A stretch of DNA of 64,000 bases from Devosia algicola (GTDB taxonomy: Bacteria; Pseudomonadota; Alphaproteobacteria; Rhizobiales; Devosiaceae). Below the pieces are notes generated by a model. That model searched no databases, was not told the DNA's origin, and worked only from the letters and a program-made list of their open reading frames with translations. How positions within the stretch are numbered: position 1 is the first letter of the stretch; every line of letters begins with the position of its first letter. A program made the translations under genes and the position numbers. Shown here in pieces: positions 18,745 to 28,391 of the stretch. The stretch is taken from positions 2,866,501 to 2,930,500 of the forward strand of contig NZ_CP118246.1 in the NCBI RefSeq assembly GCF_028816455.1, given 5' to 3'.

Positions 18745-21150
18745 ATGAATACGCCGCCATCACACAACGCGCCAACCCTGCATCTGATCGGCAACGCCCA
18801 TCTTGACCCGGTGTGGTTGTGGCGCTGGCAGGAAGGGTGCGCCGAAGCCATTGGCACCTGCTGGGCCGCCATTGATCGGCTCGATGAAGGCGAAGGCTTC
18901 ATTTTCACCAAGGGCGAGGCCCACATATATGATTGGATCGAACGGCTCGAACCAACGCTTTTTGCACGCATCAGGCACTACATTGCGCAAGGCCGCTGGG
19001 TCGTCGTCAATGGTTGGTGGATACAGCCCGATTGCAACGTGCCTTCCGGCGAAAGCGTCATTCGTCAGGCGCTTTATGGCAAACGCTATTTCGCCCAGAA
19101 ATTCGGCGTCGAGGTCCCCACCGGCTACAATGTCGATAGTTTTGGCCATCCCGGCACCTTCCCGATGCTGCTTCAGCACACCGGCTCCACCAGCTACACT
19201 TTCATGCGCCCCGGCCCGCACGAAATGGACCTGCCCGCCGAATTGTTCACCTGGGCGTCACCGGATGGATCAGTTGTAACCGCCTTTCGCATTCAGGGGG
19301 CCTACAACACCTCCAAGCGCGAACTGCCGCTGCCCGAAAAGATCGACCGGCATCAGCAAAAGATCGCCGAAAGCGGTCATGCCTTCATGTGTTTTTATGG
19401 CGTTGGCAATCATGGCGGCGCCCCGACAATCGAAAATATTACCGAGATCGAGGCGCGGCTGGCAAAGGGCGAGAACCTCAAATTCTCCGATCCCGAGAGC
19501 CTTTTCAACGGGGTCGATAAGACCGATCTGCCACGGGTCGAGGGCGAATTGCAGTTTCACGCCATCGGCTGCTATGCCGTCGCTTCTGCACTGAAAACCC
19601 TCAATCGAAAGGCCGAAAGCCTGCTCGAACAGGCCGAAGCTGGCGCCACCATTGTGCATCGCCAGTTGGGGCTGCCCTATCCGCGCCAGCAATTTGAAAC
19701 CCTGTGGCGCAAATTGCTGTTCAATCAGTTCCACGACACGCTTGGCGGCACCAGCCTTGAAAGTGCCTGCCTCGATTCAGAGCGCGACCTCAGTATGGTA
19801 ATCGTCGGCGCCGAGGATCTGCTCAACGATGCGGTGCGTCAGCTTGACCGCACCATCGCCCGCCCGCTGGACCCGACGGACGCAACGTTCGTTGTGATGA
19901 ATTTCAACGGTACCTCCGCCAATGGATTGGTCGAGGCCGAGCCATGGGTCGACAAGGACAACGTGTCGCGTCGGGTGCTCCTGGATGAAGCGGGCCATTC
20001 GATCCCGTTCCAATATATCGATCCTCATGGCAAGACCACCGGGCTGCAACGGATCGGCTTTAACCTCGATGTCCCCGCCTATGGCTATCGCGTCTTGCGT
20101 TTTGCTGTTGATGCGGCGCGTGGCATCACGGCCCCCGGCGTCGGGTTCGGCGCGCCCAGCGATGCGCTCAATTTTGCCACGGCAGGGTATGCCCTGACCA
20201 TCGATCCCGAAACCGGTGCCATTGCCAGCCTCACCAACAGGCTGACCGGGATTGAACTGCTTGCCGGTGCTGGACATCAGGCCATTGTGGTTGAGGACAA
20301 TAGCGACACCTGGAGCCATGGCACGGATCGCTTTGGCTTTGTCGGCGTACCGATGCAACTGATCTCGACCAGCACCATTGACGCGGGCCCGGTCCGCACC
20401 ACCATCAAGCTGGTCAGTGCGCACGGTTCTTCGAGCATGACCACGATGATCGTGCTGCCCGAGGATGGTAATTTGCCGGTTGAACTGCGGGTTCATCTCG
20501 ATTGGCACGAACGTCGCCATCTGCTGCGTCTTGCCTATCCGCTGGGGGCCGAGCGTTTTGAATATGAAGTGGCGGGCGGTTGGGACGCGCGCCCCGACAA
20601 TGGGCGCGAAGTGCCGGGCCAGCGCTGGGTCCGCGCTACAACGCCGACCCATGTTGTCGGGCTGGTCAATGACGCCAAATATTCTTATGCCGCGCTCGAC
20701 GGCACGCTTTTCATCACCGCTGTCCGCTCCCCGGTCTTTGCCCACCATGACCCGATTGCCCTCGAGCCGGGCGCGCATTATCGCTATATGGATCAAGGCG
20801 AACAGACCTTTACTCTGCACCTGTTCGGCGCACCTGCGCTAACACGCAAACAGGTTGCAACCGCTGCCGATGCACTCAACAAGCCGGTGGTCACCACGCC
20901 GCATGTCTCGCGCGATGGCACCGCGCCCCATGCTGGCCAGTGGCTTGATATTACCACAGACACCAGCGCCATCGGCACACTCAAGATGGCCGAGGATGGC
21001 GACGATGCGATCATCCGCGCCGTCGAGCTTGATGGGATTGCCGACGCCATCAGTCATGCTGGGTCGAGCCTGCCGATCCCGGCGCGCGGCATCATATCGG
21101 CCCGATTGGGCGCAAATGGACTGACGCTTTCGGACGGGCTGGAACGCTAA
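18745..21150 (+). CDS. Glycoside hydrolase family 38 alpha-mannosidase (3)
   Basis: An intact 801-residue GH38 enzyme. The zinc motif NAHLDPVWLW lies at about residues 17-26, the nucleophile aspartate in YNVDSFGHPG is about residue 131, and GVGNHGGAPT follows. The mannosidase middle domain carries NQFHDTLGGTS. It resembles the canonical bacterial GH38 group (MngB/YbgG-like) more than the two tandem enzymes at 6186 and 8828. No signal peptide is visible. It would hydrolyse alpha-mannosides imported by the neighbouring transporters. Confidence 0.93.
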   Translation: MNTPPSHNAPTLHLIGNAHLDPVWLWRWQEGCAEAIGTCWAAIDRLDEGEGFIFTKGEAHIYDWIERLEPTLFARIRHYIAQGRWVVVNGWWIQPDCNVPSGESVIRQALYGKRYFAQKFGVEVPTGYNVDSFGHPGTFPMLLQHTGSTSYTFMRPGPHEMDLPAELFTWASPDGSVVTAFRIQGAYNTSKRELPLPEKIDRHQQKIAESGHAFMCFYGVGNHGGAPTIENITEIEARLAKGENLKFSDPESLFNGVDKTDLPRVEGELQFHAIGCYAVASALKTLNRKAESLLEQAEAGATIVHRQLGLPYPRQQFETLWRKLLFNQFHDTLGGTSLESACLDSERDLSMVIVGAEDLLNDAVRQLDRTIARPLDPTDATFVVMNFNGTSANGLVEAEPWVDKDNVSRRVLLDEAGHSIPFQYIDPHGKTTGLQRIGFNLDVPAYGYRVLRFAVDAARGITAPGVGFGAPSDALNFATAGYALTIDPETGAIASLTNRLTGIELLAGAGHQAIVVEDNSDTWSHGTDRFGFVGVPMQLISTSTIDAGPVRTTIKLVSAHGSSSMTTMIVLPEDGNLPVELRVHLDWHERRHLLRLAYPLGAERFEYEVAGGWDARPDNGREVPGQRWVRATTPTHVVGLVNDAKYSYAALDGTLFITAVRSPVFAHHDPIALEPGAHYRYMDQGEQTFTLHLFGAPALTRKQVATAADALNKPVVTTPHVSRDGTAPHAGQWLDITTDTSAIGTLKMAEDGDDAIIRAVELDGIADAISHAGSSLPIPARGIISARLGANGLTLSDGLER

Positions 21151-21221
21151 GCCGTAACTTTGCCACGAAGCTGCCCCTTTTCGGGCCTATTGGCGCAAAT
21201 GGTGCCGTATGGGGTCGGCCC

Positions 21222-21743
21222 TTGGTGGAGCGTGTGATTTTGGCAGTTTGGCAACAAAAAGCAGTTCTGGTGGGCGCCGCGCTGTTGACGGCAGCACTTT
21301 TGGCAGGCTGTTCGAGCACCAAGACAGCCAGCGCTGGCGCTTCACCCAAAGCCGTGGCCGCGCTCTCGGCCTTTGCCCCACCGCCCGGCGCTCCCGCCGA
21401 ACTTGATCATTTGATCCTCAAATATGCCGACGAATATCAGGTGCCCGAGCGCCTGATCCGCCGGGTCATTGTGCGCGAAAGCAATTACAATCCCGGCGCC
21501 CGCAATGGTCCCTATTGGGGGCTGATGCAGATCCGGCACGATACCGCCCAGGGCATGGGCTATTCGGGCACCGCCACCGGCCTGCTCAACGCCGACAACA
21601 ATCTGCGCTATGCAGTCAAATACCTGCGCGGCGCCTATATCACGGCTGACGGCAACGAGGATCAGGCAGTGCGTTTTTATGCGCGTGGCTATTATTATGA
21701 CGCCAAGCGCAAGGGCCTGCTCAAGGAAACCGGCTTGCGCTAG
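21222..21743 (+). CDS. Lytic transglycosylase (SLT domain) lipoprotein
   Basis: A 173-residue protein. A hydrophobic stretch ends in the lipobox LLAGC (Cys about residue 29), followed by a short linker and a compact SLT domain with the catalytic glutamate in VRESNYNPGARNGPYWGLMQI and NLRYAVKYLRGAY. It cleaves peptidoglycan glycan strands from the outer-membrane side of the periplasm. The start is TTG 21222 or GTG 21225; neither has a strong ribosome site. Its stop overlaps the stop of the convergent quinone reductase. Confidence 0.88.
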   Translation: MVERVILAVWQQKAVLVGAALLTAALLAGCSSTKTASAGASPKAVAALSAFAPPPGAPAELDHLILKYADEYQVPERLIRRVIVRESNYNPGARNGPYWGLMQIRHDTAQGMGYSGTATGLLNADNNLRYAVKYLRGAYITADGNEDQAVRFYARGYYYDAKRKGLLKETGLR

Positions 21744-22726
21744 GCCGCAATGGCCAGTTTCGGAACCATTGACACAACCACATTGCCCCGCTTGCGCTTG
21801 CTGTCGACCCGGCGATGCGCCTCAACGATCTGATCGAACCGATATTCGTGGTCGATGACCGCCACATAGTCACCCGCCGCCGCCATGTCGCGCAGTGCTT
21901 CGATATCTTCAATTGTTTCGGGATAGGCTCCCGGCGATCAGGCGCTGTTTTGAATTGAACTTTGCCTTGAAGCCCGCACCCATATCGCCTTTTCGGGCGA
22001 TGGCGGCCATGAACACCCCTTCCGGCGTCAACGCTTTGCGGCCTTCTGCAAAGGAGACTGATCCCACCGTATCAAAGATGATGTCGTAGCGTTCGCTTCC
22101 CTTGGTAAAGTCCTCGCTATTATAGTCAATCACCTCATCGGCGCCGAGACGGCTCACCAGATCCGCATTGGCGGCGCTGCACACGGCAGTAACGTGGGCA
22201 CCGGCAATGTGTGCCAGCTGCACCGCCGCCGACCCCACCGCGCCAGACGCGCCAATCACCAAAACCTTGTGTCCGGCTGCCAATTTGCCCTGACGCCAGA
22301 AACAGCGGGCGGTCAGTCCGCCAAACGGGATCGCCGCCGCTTCTTCAAACCGCATCCCCTCTGGCATGTGGGTGATCGCCTTTTTTCGGGCACGCATTTA
22401 TATTCGGCGTGACTGCCAAAGCCGTGACTGCCAAAAACCGCGTCGCCCACTTTGAACCGGGTGACCCCCGCACCGAGCGCCGCAACGGTTCCGGCAAAAT
22501 CATATCCAAGAACCGGCTTGCGCGGCTTGGTGATGCCAAAGATCAGGCGACCGATCAGCCGATAGGGCTTGGGAATGTCAAAGGCGCGCAACCGCGCATC
22601 GCCGCTGCTGACGGTTGCCGCGTGGATCTTGACCAGCACCTCACCCGCCTTGGGTTCGGGGCGCTCCATGTCCACGATCTCGATGACTTCGGGGGCACCA
22701 TATTTGTGATGAACTGCGGCTTTCAT
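21740..22726 (-). CDS. Zinc-independent alcohol dehydrogenase / quinone oxidoreductase, two frame breaks
   Basis: Corrected length is 328 residues. The N-terminal GroES-like domain has GEVLVKIHAATVSSGD and VLGYDFAGTV; the Rossmann part has VLVIGASGAVGSAAVQLA. It is an NAD(P)H-dependent medium-chain reductase of the QOR group. The frame is lost at the T run 22381-22386, which appears one base short (CVPEK then KAITHMPEGM). It is lost again at 21926/21927, where GGAGCT reads GGAGCCT; correction gives AGSYPETIEDI and the normal C-terminus ending PKLAIAA. Its start overlaps the XRE gene stop. Confidence 0.86.
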
Positions 22727-22956
22727 AAAATTTCTCCTGCGTCTTCTGGATATTGAAAAACATCTTCAAGCGGCACCGCAAAGATGCGAGCGATCTGGAA
22801 GGCCATTTCGAGGGTGGGCGAATAGCGCCCCTGCTCGATGGCGATGATGGTCTGGCGCGTCACGCCAACCCGGCGGGCCAGTTCGGCCTGGGTCATTTCG
22901 TCGGCGTTAAAGCGCAAGGTGCGAATTTCGTTGGTCAGCCTTGTGGGTTTCACCAT
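22723..22956 (-). CDS. Small XRE-family HTH regulator
   Basis: A 77-residue protein made of one helix-turn-helix domain: MTQAELARRVGVTRQTIIAIEQGRYSPTLEMAFQIARIF, with the C-terminal VPLEDVFQY that marks the small stand-alone YozG-like group. It overlaps both neighbours, and is likely co-transcribed with the upstream membrane protein and the downstream reductase. Regulators of this type are often paired with a four-helix membrane protein, as here. Confidence 0.9.
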   Translation of the reverse strand: MVKPTRLTNEIRTLRFNADEMTQAELARRVGVTRQTIIAIEQGRYSPTLEMAFQIARIFAVPLEDVFQYPEDAGEIL

Positions 22957-23378
22957 GGATGAAATCCCCGATACATGGCGATTTTGGCAATAGTGCTCAG
23001 GATTCCCGAGAGCACAAAGCAGAGATAGACCGCATTGGCGATCCAGAACTGGTCGATGTCGAGCATGGCCAGGATCATCGCCGACAGCGCCCCGATAACC
23101 ACGAACGATTGCCCGATATATTCACCGGCCCGATAGATTTCGCGGTCGCGCTGATCCTTGGTGTTGGCGTCCTGGGGCGAAATCACCGCTGCCAGAATAT
23201 GCAGAATGATCGAGGCAATGATGGCCCCACCAATGGTCCAGAGCATGCTGGCGACATAGGGCGCTTCAGCCAGACCACCTGCGCTCGGCACCGCTGGCAG
23301 CAGCAGCCCCAGATAGACGGCATAGCCCACGACCGAGACAACCCCCATGATCCAGGTGCTTTTTTCTTCCCACGACAT
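22950..23378 (-). CDS. Four-helix membrane protein of unknown function
   Basis: A 142-residue protein with four hydrophobic segments (about residues 10-30, 44-66, 90-107 and 113-131) and a charged cytoplasmic loop DANTKDQRDREIYRAGEY between the second and third. It overlaps the downstream XRE regulator by seven bases. I do not recognise a characterised family; the pairing suggests a shared stress or membrane-sensing role. Confidence 0.75.
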   Translation of the reverse strand: MSWEEKSTWIMGVVSVVGYAVYLGLLLPAVPSAGGLAEAPYVASMLWTIGGAIIASIILHILAAVISPQDANTKDQRDREIYRAGEYIGQSFVVIGALSAMILAMLDIDQFWIANAVYLCFVLSGILSTIAKIAMYRGFHPW

Positions 23379-23534
23379 TTCCGGCTCCGATGTAAAGTTT
23401 GTTTGACAACGCCGATGTAAGGCAAAGCCAACATCATGTCAATAATATTTTACATCGACTATTTCAGCCCCACAAATAGGCAACGCCGCGCGCATGCACT
23501 AAACTGGCCCCACTACCCACGGGGATTCGCCTTC

Positions 23535-26427
23535 ATGCATTTGCTGCTCGTCGATGGTTCGACCTATATTTTCCGCGCCTACCACGCGTTGCCGCCGCTG
23601 ACGCGCAAGTCGGACGGGCTGCCTGTGGGCTGCGTTTCGGGCTTTTGCAACATGCTGTTCAAGCTGACCGAAGATATGAAGGGCGATGATGCGCCCACCC
23701 ATATGGCGGTGATCTTTGATCATAAGGGCAAGACCTTCCGCGACGATCTTTTTCCCGCCTATAAGGCGCAGCGCCCGCCGGCGCCGGAGGATCTGGTGCC
23801 CCAGTTTCCCCTGACGCGGGCGGCCACCAAGGCGTTTTCGATTGCCTGCATCGAGCAGGAAGGCTGGGAGGCCGACGACATCATCGCCACCTATGCCTGT
23901 CAGATGAAAGCGGCGGGCGGCAAGGTCACCATCGTCTCGACCGACAAGGACCTGATGCAACTGGTCGAACCCGATGGCTCGATAAAAATGCTCGATACCC
24001 TCAAGAACCGCTGGATCGGGGTGGATGAGGTCATCGAAAAATTCGGCGTCGGCCCCGACAAGGTGATCGAGGTGCAATCGCTGGCCGGCGACAGTGTCGA
24101 CAATGTTCCGGGGGTTCCCGGCATTGGCTACAAGACCGCCGCCGAACTGATCACCACCTATGGCGATCTCGAAAATCTTTTGGCTCATGCCCATGAGATC
24201 AAGCAGAACAAGCGCCGCGAGAAACTGATCGAGAACGCCGAAAATGCCCGCATTTCCAAGCGCCTGGTGACGCTCGAGCAACAAGTGCCGGTCGAATTGC
24301 CCCTTGATGCCTTGCTGCGCGAGCCGATCAGCGGCGCCAAGCTGGTGCCGTTCCTCAAGGCGATGGAATTCAACACCATCATCAAGCGCATTGCCGGGCT
24401 CGAGGATTTTGATCCCGACGCCTTTGAGGCCGATCCCGAACTGCGCGCTGGCGGGCTTGAGGGCATAAAATCCACCTCGCTATCGGTCGCCAAGGCCAAG
24501 CTTGCCGATTCCAATACGCCCGGCGGTAGCGCCGCGCTCCATGCCCGGCAGGTGCATGAAAAAATCAAGGCCATCCCCGTCGATTATGACGCTTATGAAA
24601 CCATTACCGAGATGGATCAATTGGCCCGTTGGGTCGAAATGATCGTGGCCAAGGGCCATGTCGCGGTCGATACCGAAACCTCGGGCCTCGACAATCAGGC
24701 CGCCGATCTGGTCGGCATTTCGCTGTCCACTGAACCCGGCAATGGCGCCTATATTCCGCTTGGCCACTCCAATGGGGCCGCCAGCCTGCTTGACCAAGGT
24801 GGGTTGATGGAAGGCCAATTGCCCATTCGCGACGTGCTGGCGGTTCTCAAGCCAGTGCTCGAAAATCCGGGCGTCCTCAAGATTGGCCAAAATCTCAAAT
24901 TCGATATGGGCGTGCTGTTCCGCTTCGGCATTACGCTGGCGCCCATTGATGACACTATGCTGATTTCCTATGCGCTCGATGGCGCCCGCTATAATGGCAT
25001 GGATGTGTTGGCCGACGCCTGGCTTGATCACAAAACCATCGCCTTTGCCGAGCTGGCAGGGACGGGCAAGGCGCAAAAAACCTTCGACCAGGCTCGAAAT
25101 CGCGCCCGCCGCCCGCTATGCCGCCGAAGACGCCGATATTACCCTGCGCCTCTGGCATGTGCTCAAACCGCGTCTGGTCGCCGAAAGCGCCACAACGCTT
25201 TATGAAACGCTGGAACGTCCGCTGGCCCCGGTTCTGGCACGCATGGAAGCACGCGGCATTTCGGTGGATCGCTCGATCCTGTCGCACCTGTCGGGCGATT
25301 TCGCCCAGCGCGCCGCCGCTTTTGAGGCCGAGGCGCACGAATTGGCTGGCGAAAGTTTCAATCTTGGTTCCCCCAAGCAATTGGGCGAAATCCTCTTTGA
25401 AAAAATGGGCCTTGAAGGCGGCACCAAAACCAAGACCGGCGCTTGGGCGACCGGCGCGGGCCTGTTGGAAGGGCTGGCCCTCAAGGGCGTGCCGCTGGCC
25501 CGCACCATTGTTGATTGGCGCCAACTGACCAAACTCAAGGGCACCTATACCGATGCCCTGCCCACCTATATCAATGCGCGCACCAGGCGCGTCCATACCT
25601 CCTATTCACAGGCCTCGGTTCTGACCGGGCGCCTCTCCTCCAACGATCCGAACCTGCAAAATATTCCGGTGCGTACTGCCGATGGCCGCAAAATCCGCAC
25701 TGCCTTTGTCGCCGCTCCCGGCAAGCTACTTGTCTCCGCCGATTATTCCCAGATCGAATTGCGCGTGCTCGCCCATATCGCCGATATCGGTGCCTTGAAA
25801 ACCGCCTTTGAAGAAGGGCTGGATATTCACGCCATGACCGCGTCAGAAATGTTCAACGTGCCGGTAAAGGACATGCCGTCCGATATTCGCCGCAGCGCCA
25901 AGGCGGTCAATTTCGGCATTATTTATGGCATTTCCGCCTTTGGCCTGGCCAATCAATTGGGCATCGGCCGCGCCGAGGCCGGCGATTATATCAAAACCTA
26001 TTTTGATCGTTTTCCCGGCATCAAGGATTATATGGAAGAGCAGCGCCGCCGCGTCAAAGCCGAGGGCTTTGTCACCACCATTTTCGGTCGCAAGATCCAG
26101 TTCCCCAACGCCAATTCCAAAAACCCCGCCGAACGCAGCTTTGTCGAACGCGCCTCGATCAACGCCCCCATTCAGGGTTCTGCCGCCGATATCATCCGCC
26201 GCGCCATGATTCGCATGGAGCCAGCGCTAAAAGCGCAAAACATCGAAGCCGACATGCTGTTGCAGGTCCATGACGAACTGATCTTCGAAATCCCCACCGG
26301 CACCGAAGAATTGGCGATCCCCGCCATCAAACACATCATGGAATCCGCCACCGAACCCGCCGTCCGCCTCTCCGTCCCCATCGCCGTGGATGCGCATGCA
26401 GCAGGGAATTGGGATGAGGCGCACTGA
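23535..26427 (+). CDS. polA: DNA polymerase I, frame broken in the centre
   Basis: Corrected length is 963 residues. The 5'-3' exonuclease domain (1 to about 310) has LLLVDGSTYIFRAYHALPP and GDSVDNVPGVPGIG. The 3'-5' exonuclease domain has VAVDTETSGLD, then the polymerase domain has SADYSQIELRVLAHI, RRSAKAVNFGIIYGIS and LQVHDELIFE. An extra G at 25091/25092 (CAGCTCGAA read CAGGCTCGAA) splits the gene after KTFDQ; removal continues with LEIAPAARYAAEDAD, the same length as homologues. Such a break in a repair polymerase is hard to accept as real. ATG 23535 is chosen over the upstream 23436. Confidence 0.95.
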
Positions 26428-26443
26428 TCGATGTGCCAAAGGC

Positions 26444-26469
26444 AAAATCGCTCCGGTGGAGCGATTTTA
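26444..26469 (+). terminator. Rho-independent terminator after polA
   Basis: AAAATCGCTCC pairs with GGAGCGATTTT across a three-base loop GGT, seventeen bases after the polA stop. The A-rich left and T-rich right ends make it workable in both directions. Confidence 0.7.
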
Positions 26470-26548
26470 GTTGATCAAGCCCGAAGCGCTATGCGCGCAG
26501 GGCGGGGCAGTGTCCGCATTATCCACTTCTACATCCCCACCCACCGGC

Positions 26549-26654
26549 TGTCACCCCGGGCTTGACCCAGGGCCCATCGTGAGATTTCCCCACACCGCCT
26601 GTCGACCCGCGATCCCCTCTTCTCACAATGGATCCCCGCTTTCGCGGGGATGAC
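26549..26654. repeat. Palindromic repeat, copy 1 (left of the GIY-YIG gene)
   Basis: Starts TGTCACCCCGGGCTTGACCC and ends GGATCCCCGCTTTCGCGGGGATGACA. The outer ends are complementary (TGTCACCCC with GGGGATGACA), CCATCGTGAGA pairs with TCTCACAATGG inside, and GCGGGGAT closes a terminal hairpin with ATCCCCGC. This is the common alphaproteobacterial CCCGGGCTTGACCCGGG type of repeat. Confidence 0.8.
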
Positions 26655-26697
26655 ACGCGGTGTTATCGGCTGAATTGCCCTGCGAACATTAGTCCCT

Positions 26698-26997
26698 CTA
26701 ACCCTGTCCTGTAATCTCCCACCACAAATCGCGCCAATCGGGATTGTTCTCCTCGATTAATTCGACCTTCCAGTCACGCCGCCATTTCTTGATACGTTTT
26801 TCGCGCAGGATGGCTTGCTCGATGTCCTCATGCACTTCAAACCAGACAAGCTTTTTCAGGCCATGCCGTTTGGCAAATCCCGCCGACAGCGCTTCGCGAT
26901 GCTCATGGGTGCGACGGACCAAGTCGTTGGTAACGCCGACATAAACCGTGCCGGTATGGTGACTGGCCATCATGTAAACGAAGTACGTATTGCCCAT
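26698..26997 (-). CDS. GIY-YIG nuclease-superfamily protein
   Basis: A 99-residue single-domain protein of the YhbQ/UPF0213 kind. YFVYMM stands for GIY, VYVGVTNDLVRRTHEHR provides the YIG segment and the conserved arginine, and EKRIKKWRRDWK contains the downstream acidic/basic helix. The cellular role of this group is not settled. The start at 26997 (MGNTY) is preferred to 27009. It is flanked on both sides by the same palindromic repeat and is not in an operon. Confidence 0.85.
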   Translation of the reverse strand: MGNTYFVYMMASHHTGTVYVGVTNDLVRRTHEHREALSAGFAKRHGLKKLVWFEVHEDIEQAILREKRIKKWRRDWKVELIEENNPDWRDLWWEITGQG

Positions 26998-27058
26998 TCC
27001 TCGATGCAATCACGCGCCACCGATTCTGTCACCACGCGTTACACACCCCCTCACCGAC

Positions 27059-27171
27059 TGTCACCCCGGGCTTGACCCGGGGCCCATCGTGAAGTTTTTC
27101 CGCCCGCCAGATCGCCTATCGACCCACTATCCCGTGTTCTCACAATGGATCCCCGCCTTCGCGGGGATGAC
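27059..27171. repeat. Palindromic repeat, copy 2 (right of the GIY-YIG gene)
   Basis: Same orientation and architecture as copy 1: TGTCACCCCGGGCTTGACCC at the left, a perfect CCCCGGG/CCCGGGG hairpin, then TTCTCACAATGGATCCCCGC and GCGGGGATGACA at the right. The middle differs from copy 1, so the ends are the conserved part. Confidence 0.8.
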
Positions 27172-27373
27172 ATTCAGAGTTCGGCATGGCCCCGGCGAAA
27201 ATGCCTCCGCTATGGCGTCAGCATCAAAAACAAAACCAAAAAAGATATCCCCGCCCCCTTAGCACTCCCCCATAATTCATCCCAGCCTTGCGCCAGAGCG
27301 CGATCATGACGAGTGATGAGTGCGGGGTGGTCGGGGGTCCGAAGTCGTTTGGGCCCAGGTTCTATTTTGGTGC

Positions 27374-27426
27374 CCTGTTATCTTCCCTCGCCGGGATAAC
27401 GTTGAGCGCTGCAGCGCCAAGACAGG
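27374..27426. ncRNA. Candidate structured RNA element, unidentified
   Basis: CCTGT (27374-27378) can pair with ACAGG (27422-27426), enclosing a GATAA/TTATC hairpin and the palindrome GCGCTGCAGCGC (27406-27417), as in a three-way junction. It matches no RNA family that I can recognise and has no clear promoter, so it may simply be part of a degraded repeat. Confidence 0.2.
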
Positions 27427-27496
27427 TGCAGCGACAACGCGGGATCATGGCCGTTACCCGCCAAGCGCCTCTATGGAATAAAAAATCCGGCCGCTG

Positions 27497-27558
27497 GGGC
27501 GAGACCTGGTCTCACTCAAAAAAATGCGGAAGACCCGCGACGAGACAAGATCTCGCCC
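27497..27558 (-). terminator. Large hairpin downstream of livF, likely terminator
   Basis: GGGCGAGACCTGGTCTC (27497-27513) pairs in 15 of 17 positions with 27542-27558. Inside it GCGG and CCGC (27526-27529, 27535-27538) form a short hairpin which, read on the minus strand, is followed by ATTTTTTT. This suits termination of the leftward livHMGF transcript. Confidence 0.45.
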
Positions 27559-27632
27559 TGGCCGCTCAACGCGGCAAAAATTTGGGGATCAACCGGCGGC
27601 CGAGCTTTTGGCCAACCGGGGCTTTGGCGCGG

Positions 27633-28391
27633 CTAGATGGCCAGATATTGCTGGCGCAGTTCGGCGTTGTCGAGCACCTCGTTGGCGGTGCCGGTAAAGG
27701 CCACTTCGCCGGTATCGAGTATGACCGCCCGGTCGGCCAGTCGGAGTGCGGCGACGGCGTTTTGTTCAACAATGATCGTGGTAATCCCCAGCGCCTTGAT
27801 CTCGTTCACGATGGTCTCGATTTCGTGCACGATCACCGGGGCCAGTCCCTCATAAGGCTCGTCGAGCAACAGCAGCTTGATATTGCGCATCAGCGCCCGG
27901 GCAATTGCCAGCATCTGCTGTTCGCCCCCTGAAAGCGTCGTGCCCTCCTGCCGGCGCCGTTCGGCCAGCCGCGGAAAATGGCTCAATACCCGGTCAAGGT
28001 CCCAGCCGGTGCCCGGCGCCACCTGTGCCAGTGTCAGATTTTCCTCAACCGTCAGCCCCTGAATAATCCGCCGATCCTCGGGCACCAGCTGAATACCGGC
28101 CCGCGCCGCCTCAAAGGATTTCATCGCATGAACCGGCTGCCCATCCAGCCAGATGTCACCGCGCTGCAACGCCGGATTCTCAAGCCGGGCAATCGTGCGC
28201 AGCGTCGAGGTCTTGCCGGCCCCGTTGCGCCCCAGCAGTGCCAGCACTTCCCCGTGCCGCACATCAAAACTCACCCCCTGCACCACATAGCTTTCGCCAT
28301 AAAATGCGTGAATATCGCGGCAGATGAAAAACGGCTGTTCCGCACTCTGCCCTGTCGGCGCGGCGGGATTATCCATGGCCAGCGTGCTCAT
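27633..28391 (-). CDS. livF: Branched-chain amino acid-type ABC transporter ATP-binding protein LivF
   Basis: A 252-residue ATPase. Walker A is LLGRNGAGKTST, the signature LSGGEQQMLAIARAL, and Walker B LLLLDEPYEGLAP; RRIIQGLTVEENL is typical of LivF. Start MSTLAMD at 28391 overlaps the livG stop as ATGA. It is the last gene of the leftward SBP-livHMGF operon. The ligand could be a branched-chain amino acid, urea or another amide; the ATPase does not tell. Confidence 0.92.
   Translation of the reverse strand: MSTLAMDNPAAPTGQSAEQPFFICRDIHAFYGESYVVQGVSFDVRHGEVLALLGRNGAGKTSTLRTIARLENPALQRGDIWLDGQPVHAMKSFEAARAGIQLVPEDRRIIQGLTVEENLTLAQVAPGTGWDLDRVLSHFPRLAERRRQEGTTLSGGEQQMLAIARALMRNIKLLLLDEPYEGLAPVIVHEIETIVNEIKALGITTIIVEQNAVAALRLADRAVILDTGEVAFTGTANEVLDNAELRQQYLAI

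Larger units (their letters stand above)
27010..27632. other. Gene-free stretch with repeat copy 2 and structured DNA
   Basis: No convincing protein gene lies here. It holds the second palindromic repeat (27059-27171), a possible three-way-junction fold (27374-27426) and a large hairpin (27497-27558). Reading frames in it lack family similarity and a ribosome site. Confidence 0.7.

Noticed and set aside
26549..27171. Two-unit CRISPR array
   Set aside because: The repeats are long palindromes 500 bp apart around a gene, not short direct repeats with spacers.
27288..27932. A 214-codon plus-strand frame between the repeat and livF
   Set aside because: It runs antisense into livF, has no recognisable domain and covers the hairpins.
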